From JBEVJK01 sp040510195 (GTDB lineage Bacteria > Pseudomonadota > Alphaproteobacteria > Rhizobiales > Rhizobiaceae): DNA of 57,167 nt. Under the pieces are notes generated by a model. That model searched no databases, was not told the origin of the DNA, and saw nothing but the letters and a program-made list of their open reading frames with translations. Positions 51,457 through 57,167 of this stretch are shown here, one piece after another. The position numbers were made by a program, and so were the translations under genes. The stretch spans positions 1 to 57,167 of the forward strand of contig JBEVJK010000111.1 in the NCBI GenBank assembly GCA_040510195.1. Reading direction: 5' to 3'. How positions within the stretch are numbered: the stretch's first letter is position 1; each line of letters opens with the position of its first letter.

Positions 51457-53985
51457 ATGACGCGTGCCGCAGGTGGGATCTCATTAATTGCTCTAATCGC
51501 CGCCCTTGGCTATGGGCAAGCGGCCCAGGCGCAGGACGTCAGTACCCTACCTTGTACATCCTCGTCACCAACCAGTACTTGCGGACTGAACGCGTTCCCC
51601 GGCGAAGGATGGAATTTCATCCCGGGTGAAGCCATAGCCTTTATGAACCAACCTTCTACCGCCCTGAGCATCTACATGAACGGGCGTGGTTTGTTGGTAC
51701 CAACACAGACCCTTACGGTCTCCGGTACCAACATGACCGGTTATTATGTGAATGGCAGTACCGGCGGCACAGCCAACATCAACATCCAAAACGGCGCCAT
51801 CGTCGATCTGATTGAGGCCGGCGGCGCGCTCGTGACAAATGTAAATATCACTGTCGACAACTCGACGTTGAACGGCGCGCAGACGGGTATGATCTACGAT
51901 CCTTTCAATGGCGGCAACAAGGACTTCACGCGGGGCTCCGCCATTTTCGTGGATCTTCTGGACCTCGGCACTCACACCATCAACGTGGTGAACGGAAGTC
52001 GATTGAACGGCAGTATCGTCACCGGCGGCTTGGGCGGTGCGCAGTCAGTCAGCGTCGATTCCAGCACCATCACCACAGGCGGCATCTATGTGGCTAGCCT
52101 TGGCGTCAATACGATTTCGCTGACCGACAGTACCCTAGATGCGACAGGCAGCGAGGTCGCCGCCGGTCTGGCCGACTTTGCACAGGAGCTCGCCAATGCG
52201 GGATATCCAGTCGACATATCCAACGTGGGCAACCTGGCCATCGGTCTGTTCGGCACGCAGAGCACACTGACTTTGGCAGGGAGCACTGTTACGGGCGACG
52301 TCGGCTTGCTCGGTATCGGAGCGAATGCCACGTACCAGATGTCGGTGACTGATAGTCAGATTGCGGGCAATCTGGTCCATCGTGGACAGGCCCCGGCCAG
52401 CGTAAATTTTGACGCCAGCTCGATCGTCGGCGACATACACGCCACCAACACTGATGTCGTTCTGCAGAATGCCTCGACGTTTCAAGGCGTGTTTGAGACC
52501 AGCGCCGGATCGACATCGAACCTCACGCTAGTCGACAGCACCTGGAACATGACCGGGAGCTCCAACGTCACCAATCTCACCAACGATCCAAGCGTCATCA
52601 ACTTCCTGCCCCCGGTCGGCGATCCCACCCTGCTGTCCAGTTATAAAACGCTAACGACAACCAATTATGTCGGCGTGGATGGCCAGATCCGTCTCAACAC
52701 CTACCTCGCTGGCGACGGCTCGCCCTCTGACCGGTTGGTCATCGACGGTGGCACGGCGACCGGCACGACCACGGTGATCGCAACAGATACGGGCGGCGGC
52801 GGCGCTCTCACAACCGGTGACGGAATCCTCGTCATCGACGCCGTAAACGGTGGCACCACAGCACCCGGAGCGTTTGCCGGATTTGGAGCGGCTGGCCCGT
52901 ACGAGTATCTGCTTGAGCGCGGCGGTTTGACTGCCGGCAGCGAAAACGAATGGTTCCTGCGCAGCTCCGACGCTTCGGGACGGCCGCGCTTCCGACAGGA
53001 GGTTTCGCTTTATGCGGCCATGCCGGTGATGGCCCGTATCTATGGCCGAGAGCTCATCGACACGCTGCACGAAAGGATGGGCGGTGATGCTCAATTGCTC
53101 GGTCCCGCCAACGAGGGTGTTGCTCCCGACGGCGCCTGGGGCAGGGCCATCGGCTATTGGGGCCATCGGGACGGTGATTCGGCTGGCATCCTTGGTGGGG
53201 GCGGCCCCGCGTTCGACTATGACTTTGGCGCCCTACAGGCCGGTCTCGACCTCTATCGAGGTGACCATGCGAACGGCCAGCGTGACAATGCCGGCATCTA
53301 CGTTGCGTTTGGCCACGCGAACGCCGACGTCGAGCACAACCTCTTGGGGCGCACCTTCAAGGGCGGCGAAAATGATTTCGACGCCTACAGCGTCGGCGGT
53401 TACTGGACGCGCTTCGGCGACAACAACTGGTACCTTGACGGGGTCTTGCAGGGTACCTGGTACGAAGACATGACTATGACAGGCCGGCGTGGCCTGCGCG
53501 ACGGCGAAACAAACGGCTTCGGCCTCGCCGCTTCAATCGAGGGTGGATATCCGTTCCAACTTGGCGGCGGCTGGGTGCTTGAGCCACAGGCGCAACTCGT
53601 CTACCAAGCCCTCAACATCGATGATTTCAACGACGGTGTATCCGATGTCCGTTACTCCAACACCGATTCGTTGGCCGGCCGAATTGGCGCACGCGCAACG
53701 CAGGAGTGGGATGTCGGCGGCGATGCGAAGCGCAAACTCACCGTCTGGGGGCGCGCTGACCTCTGGTACGAATTCCTCGACGACCCGACCACCGAGTTCT
53801 CGTCGGTCGCTGGCTTCATTCCCTTCACCGCCGATGCCGGCGACACTTGGGCAACGCTGGGTATCGGCGCGGCTATGCAAGTTGCCGACAACGCGAGCGT
53901 TTTCGGCAACGTCAACTATGACGTCGCCTTTGACGGCGACGCCGACGCCTGGGAAGGCAAGCTCGGCGTAAAGGTCCGATGGTGA
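51457..53985 (+). CDS. Autotransporter (type Va) with beta-helix passenger
   Basis: The protein has 842 residues. A signal peptide covers residues 1-25 (QAAQA cleavage). The passenger (about 30-540) is built of short repeats of the type VDNSTLNGA, VNGSRLNGS, VDSSTITTG, LTDSTLDAT, LAGSTVTGD and VTDSQIAGN, which suits a right-handed beta-helix. The C-terminal barrel is from about 559 (GAWGRAIGYWGH) to 842 and ends VKVRW, with the aromatic last residue needed for outer-membrane insertion. ATG 51457 has GAGGGAGAGGG upstream. There is no protease or lipase motif in the passenger, so an adhesin or matrix role is more likely than an enzyme. Confidence 0.88.
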   Translation: MTRAAGGISLIALIAALGYGQAAQAQDVSTLPCTSSSPTSTCGLNAFPGEGWNFIPGEAIAFMNQPSTALSIYMNGRGLLVPTQTLTVSGTNMTGYYVNGSTGGTANINIQNGAIVDLIEAGGALVTNVNITVDNSTLNGAQTGMIYDPFNGGNKDFTRGSAIFVDLLDLGTHTINVVNGSRLNGSIVTGGLGGAQSVSVDSSTITTGGIYVASLGVNTISLTDSTLDATGSEVAAGLADFAQELANAGYPVDISNVGNLAIGLFGTQSTLTLAGSTVTGDVGLLGIGANATYQMSVTDSQIAGNLVHRGQAPASVNFDASSIVGDIHATNTDVVLQNASTFQGVFETSAGSTSNLTLVDSTWNMTGSSNVTNLTNDPSVINFLPPVGDPTLLSSYKTLTTTNYVGVDGQIRLNTYLAGDGSPSDRLVIDGGTATGTTTVIATDTGGGGALTTGDGILVIDAVNGGTTAPGAFAGFGAAGPYEYLLERGGLTAGSENEWFLRSSDASGRPRFRQEVSLYAAMPVMARIYGRELIDTLHERMGGDAQLLGPANEGVAPDGAWGRAIGYWGHRDGDSAGILGGGGPAFDYDFGALQAGLDLYRGDHANGQRDNAGIYVAFGHANADVEHNLLGRTFKGGENDFDAYSVGGYWTRFGDNNWYLDGVLQGTWYEDMTMTGRRGLRDGETNGFGLAASIEGGYPFQLGGGWVLEPQAQLVYQALNIDDFNDGVSDVRYSNTDSLAGRIGARATQEWDVGGDAKRKLTVWGRADLWYEFLDDPTTEFSSVAGFIPFTADAGDTWATLGIGAAMQVADNASVFGNVNYDVAFDGDADAWEGKLGVKVRW

Positions 53986-54167
53986 ACGGCACGAGTGAGG
54001 GATGCCCGATCTCAGACGCCGCGCCCATGACAGGTCTACGGTCTGCTGTAGCTCGGCACCTGGTACAGTGGAGTCAAAAGAGCGACGGTATCAGAGACGG
54101 GTGGCGCGGCTGGGCGCAACACATATGGTCTCCAACTATCGTGGACGCCCAAAATCATCAATACGGC

Positions 54168-54508
54168 TCAACTATCAATCGCCCAACCAAATCTGCCGTC
54201 AGATCCATCCACGTTGCTCCGGAATGACTTCTTCCAATGTGGTGCCGAGGTCGGTCCGTCCTTGGGCGAGAGAAACTCGGCGTCAAGGAAATCGTCGAGG
54301 AATATTTGGTGGTCGACTACGTTGGCGATTTCACGCAGGCGTTCTTGTGTTGGCTAGGGGTTGTGTTGTAGCGCGGGAGCGATTCCGCAAGCTTGTCGCC
54401 AAAGAAGGCTCTAACCTCAGCCAAGAGCGATGTCCCCGGTTCGAAGCCCTCAAACAGGTTGTCGAGAAATTCTGCGGGCAACGCCTTGAAGGTCTGCTGA
54501 CTGCTCAT
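54168..54508 (-). pseudogene. Remnant of an unknown gene, one frameshift
   Basis: The first piece, from 54508, reads MSSQQTFKALPAEFLDNLFE and FFGDKLAESLP. A second piece in another frame then reads ERLREIANVVDHQIFLDDFL and DAEFLSPKDGPTSAPHWKKS, ending at 54168. The shift lies near 54337. Both parts look like real protein. I do not know the family. Confidence 0.45.
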
Positions 54509-54552
54509 TGGCTCATCGATTGACTGTGTCGGAATTGTAACCGGATATCTTC

Positions 54553-55042
54553 CTAGTCATTCATTCGCGCCGCATGCCGCCAAGCGTTCGCACGTATCGT
54601 CGTAGCGCTCAATCTTTCACCATATGACATGTCCAACTGCATCAGGCGGAGTGCTAGTTCGTCAATTGCGCTTGCGGTCCAGATAAGATCTGGATGAGAG
54701 ATTGGGGCCTCTTCGCACCCGTCTTTGCCCGAGTTGTTGATTGGCAGCAGATCCTGATCTTGAGGGCTTGCAGATGCAACAGCACCATGGATGAGGCGGT
54801 CGCGCTTGTCCTTCAATGCCATCGCATCGTCAACGACACGCACAAGCTCGTTTGTTCCGAGGTGCCCCGAGAAGTCTTGCTGGAGGATCTCTTTGAAACG
54901 ATCAACGCTGTCGCAGCGAGCCACGCGCGAGAAGCCTTTGATCCTGCTTGTTGGCTGGGTCAGTAGCCCAGAACAGCTTGTTGTTCAGACGTTGTTCAAG
55001 GATCGCCCACTTTATCGCAACCAATCCGATTGCCTTCAACAT
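54553..55042 (-). pseudogene. Unknown helical protein gene, frameshifted
   Basis: One frame from about 55042 gives MLKAIGLVAIKWAILEQRLN and NKLFWATDPANKQDQ, then stops at 54902. The overlapping second frame gives DSVDRFKEILQQDFSG and DDAMALKDKRDRLIHGAVAS to 54553. The two together have the look of a helical protein with a (R/K)xxxxH end motif (RDRLIHG), seen in several uncharacterised families. A one-base shift near 54920 splits it. Confidence 0.5.
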
Positions 55043-55129
55043 GGCATCGCCAGGTACATGAATAAGCTTTTGCTTTTGCCTTCGACATGACTGTTCCACT
55101 GAAACGTCTCTGGAGGGCCGGTTCCCGAA

Positions 55130-56053
55130 CTACGCGGGGCCGAGCTCATAGACAGCGTCGATCCCTGCCACGTGGCTTTTCCAGAGTGGTCGTCCGTATC
55201 CGTCGAACGTCAGCCCGTGCAGGAATTCACGATGCTCGTCCGGCAAGGCTAGGTCTCGTAGAGCCTGGTATCGCTTTGGCAAGATTTCCATTTCATTGAT
55301 TGAGATAGCGCACCCTGCCAGCTTCCCGGTGAAGCCGGAACCGGAACACAGCTGAAGGAATTCCTCCGGCCGATACCATCGCGAGATAGGGCACTCCTCC
55401 GTGTCGGTGCTGCGCTTGAAGGACTCCTCCAGCGGCAGGCCAGCGTCCATCTTCCTCACTATCCGCCTCTCGTAGGCCACGAACAGATGCAGCCAAATGC
55501 AATGATAATTGTAGACCATGATCCTGGCCGTGCCGGATGGCTTCAGGGTGCGTCTGAACTCCTTGAGGATAGCTGAGGGATTTGGCGTGTGGTGGATGAC
55601 CCCTGACGAGTGAATATAGTCGAACGTTCCGTCCTCAAATGGTAGTCTTGGTTTGTCTTCCTCAAGCTGCACGAGCTCGACAGAGTCTCCGCCATGGAGC
55701 TGCAGGCGCTCCCTTGTCTCCTTCAATGAAGCCGGCGAGATATCCGCCCCTACAAGCCGAGCCGGATTGGAGAACTCATAGAAGCCGACCAGGTCGTGAC
55801 CCGGGCCACAGCCGTAGTCCAGGATCACTTTGCTATCATGACCGGAGCACGGCATCAGCTCGTCATAGAAGAGATACTGGGCGTTTCGCCACCGAAGGTC
55901 GTTCAGTGACTCCTCACGAGACGCAAACTGCCGGTGCGATGTGACGTTGTATGAGGTCCAGTACTCGGTGTTGGTCAAGGCAGGTGTAGGCGCAAGTCTC
56001 GCCTTCGCGACACGCCGCAGCCGGCCGACAATAGCCCTCGCCTCTTTCAGCAT
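55130..56053 (-). CDS. Class I SAM-dependent methyltransferase
   Basis: The protein has 307 residues from ATG 56053, which has GGAGGG seven bases upstream. An in-frame ATG at 56068 lies within the ribosome-binding region. Motif I is VILDYGCGPGHDLVGFYE, then LVGADISPASLKETRERL, and FDYIHSSGVIHHTPNPSAIL. The HHTPxP block and the C-terminal RWYRPEEFLQLCSGSGF fit methyltransferases linked to sugar or antibiotic chemistry. It is the only intact gene of the zone around it. The substrate is unknown. Confidence 0.8.
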   Translation of the reverse strand: MLKEARAIVGRLRRVAKARLAPTPALTNTEYWTSYNVTSHRQFASREESLNDLRWRNAQYLFYDELMPCSGHDSKVILDYGCGPGHDLVGFYEFSNPARLVGADISPASLKETRERLQLHGGDSVELVQLEEDKPRLPFEDGTFDYIHSSGVIHHTPNPSAILKEFRRTLKPSGTARIMVYNYHCIWLHLFVAYERRIVRKMDAGLPLEESFKRSTDTEECPISRWYRPEEFLQLCSGSGFTGKLAGCAISINEMEILPKRYQALRDLALPDEHREFLHGLTFDGYGRPLWKSHVAGIDAVYELGPA

Positions 56054-56267
56054 GCCGACACCCTCCATCTGTTCGCCAGTGTGCCCGCACAGAGTCCAAC
56101 GTCAACACCTGCTCGCCCGCTCGCCGCAGACCGGATAGATGAGGCGTTCTACCGGCAATTATCTTTGTGCTTGATCGCCTCGCTTGACGATACTTGTCTT
56201 GTGTCATTGCCAGTCAGCCTCGGCTTCCTATTTTGAAAAGAAGCGGGCCAGGTCAAAGGAAACGGCA

Positions 56268-56579
56268 ATGAGATACCTCGCAGCGGTAAGCGTCATCGCA
56301 ATATTTACTGGCCAGGCTGACGCCGCCTCGCAGGTCCGTTCGTCGAGTATGTCATGCAACGCGTTGAAGGCTGCCGTGGCTGAATCGGGTGCGATGACCA
56401 TCCCTTATCAGTCATCCCGAGCGCCCGAACTTCGGCTCTATGATCGGTTCGTGCGCGGTACCCAGTTCTGTGCGGGTGATGAGGTCACTGAAGTGAAATT
56501 CGTTCCCGCTCAGGATACACCCAATTGTGCGCTATCTAGGTGTGTACCTATCGATTGCGGTCCAGGAAACGACCGATGA
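56268..56579 (+). CDS. Small exported protein, hypothetical
   Basis: The protein has 103 residues. A signal peptide is at 1-19 (cleavage after ADA). The mature part has five Cys, with CNALKAAVAESGAMTIPY at the start and NCALSRCVPIDCGPG near the end. ATG 56268 has AAAGGA upstream. No family name is known to me. Confidence 0.6.
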   Translation: MRYLAAVSVIAIFTGQADAASQVRSSSMSCNALKAAVAESGAMTIPYQSSRAPELRLYDRFVRGTQFCAGDEVTEVKFVPAQDTPNCALSRCVPIDCGPGNDR

Positions 56580-56598
56580 TCGATCCTGAGGGGCGGAT

Positions 56599-56780
56599 AT
56601 GTCAGACGTTCTCGGCGGATGCCTTTGCGGGCGGTTCGATATGAGGTGAGGCAGATCACGCGCGTGCACTATTGCCACTGCGGTATGTGCGAAGCGCGTT
56701 TGCTGTGCTCGCGTGGGTGCCCGCTGACGATGTCACCTTGAAAAGGGGGACTCCAACCTGGAGCCGCAGTACAGGTACGA
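56599..56780 (+). pseudogene. GFA-family (glutathione-dependent formaldehyde-activating-like) gene, broken
   Basis: The start reads MSDVLGGCLCG, then in a second frame RYEVRQITRVHYCHCGMC, and in a third SAFAVLAWVPADDVTLKRGTPTWSRS. In the right order these are the zinc-binding Cys blocks (GGCLCG and CHCxxC) and the AWVP strand of the GFA domain. At least two frameshifts break it. Confidence 0.65.
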
Positions 56781-56793
56781 ATCGGAGTCACGC

Positions 56794-57167
56794 CTGCTCA
56801 GGGTCCTTGATCAGGCAATCGATACCGGCACGCCAGCAGGCAAGGCACGACGTCCTTGAAGTCTTTGAGGCCAAGGTGCGAGAGTGCTTTCGGGTTCGGC
56901 GCCACCGATCAAGTGGATCGGTGACGAGGCGATGGTGGCTTTTCCGAACCCGGAAGCTGGGATCCGGGCCCTTGGTCAGCTGCTTCAAACTTGTCGGGCC
57001 GAACCGCGGATACCGCTGACGCGGTCCGGAGTGAACCATGGCCCTGTCATCCGCAGAGGCGACGACATCTTCGGGTCGACCGTAAATATCGCGGCGCGAA
57101 TAACGGCATCGGCAGCGCCCGGGCAACTGCTCGCGACCCAATCCATCGCCGACGTTGCGCATGCCGA
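56794..57167 (+). pseudogene. Class III adenylate/guanylate cyclase gene, frameshifted and cut by the window edge
   Basis: One frame gives HDVLEVFEAKVRE, and another from about 56884 gives IKWIGDEAMVAFPNPEAGIRALG, NHGPVIRRGDDIFG and STVNIAARI. These are the metal-binding GDE and the VNxAAR block of the class III cyclase domain. A shift lies between them near 56885. The frame is open up to the last base, so the rest is outside. It may be inactive. Confidence 0.6.

Overview
The window is high-GC chromosomal DNA from an alphaproteobacterium, most likely of the order Hyphomicrobiales (Rhizobiales). The evidence is a set of families typical of that group: GapR/DUF2312, DUF1244, DUF1036 next to pyruvate kinase, DUF2794, DUF1223, IalB, DUF1194 and DUF1737. 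Family or genus cannot be fixed from the sequence alone; a Phyllobacteriaceae-like bacterium is a reasonable guess.

Layout. 0-6 kb: the 3' end of an MscS-type channel, a membrane protein with a DnaJ-like zinc module, a staphylococcal-type nuclease, a divergent drug-type ABC exporter, then rimM-trmD-rplS ending in a clear terminator. 6-15.6 kb: a polar amino-acid ABC substrate-binding protein and permease without an ATPase, a methyltransferase, gapR, a DUF1244/N-formylglutamate amidohydrolase pair, DUF1036-pyk, DUF1223, DUF2794, a GNAT acetyltransferase and a Bax-inhibitor-1 protein with a structured 5' leader. 15.8-26.4 kb: ybbAP divergent from tesA, thpR, DUF1232, ialB-like, rlmN, a LysE exporter and argG. 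26.4-38 kb: a lytic transglycosylase, a candidate structured small RNA, ffh-chorismate mutase-rpsP, an alpha/beta hydrolase lacking its nucleophile serine, asd, DUF6152/membrane pair, a CitE-like lyase, an FAD oxidoreductase and leuD-ridA-leuB. leuC is not in the window.

The translation block usually seen together as ffh/rpsP/rimM/trmD/rplS is cut into two parts about 22 kb apart. The rimM half has its own predicted promoter, placed so that the mRNA would be nearly leaderless.

From about 38 kb the genes become small, exported and mostly unrecognised. From about 43.5 kb the base composition is visibly less GC-rich and the DNA looks accessory. It holds a frameshifted VOC gene and a compact block of a DUF2235 (Tle1-like) hydrolase, a 41-codon signal-peptide ORF, a 702-residue polytopic membrane protein and a 662-residue cell-wall hydrolase without a signal peptide. 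A typical autotransporter follows, then a decaying zone with remnants of a methyltransferase, two unknown genes, a GFA-family gene and a class III cyclase, together with one intact methyltransferase.

The best candidate for something undescribed is the 44.4-50.1 kb block. The 41-codon signal-peptide ORF is in the same frame as the membrane protein and is separated from it by a single TAG plus eight sense codons. A strong promoter precedes the pair, and a multidomain peptidoglycan-active protein follows. All function statements for that block are inference. No tRNA, rRNA, CRISPR array, insertion sequence or integrase was recognised.
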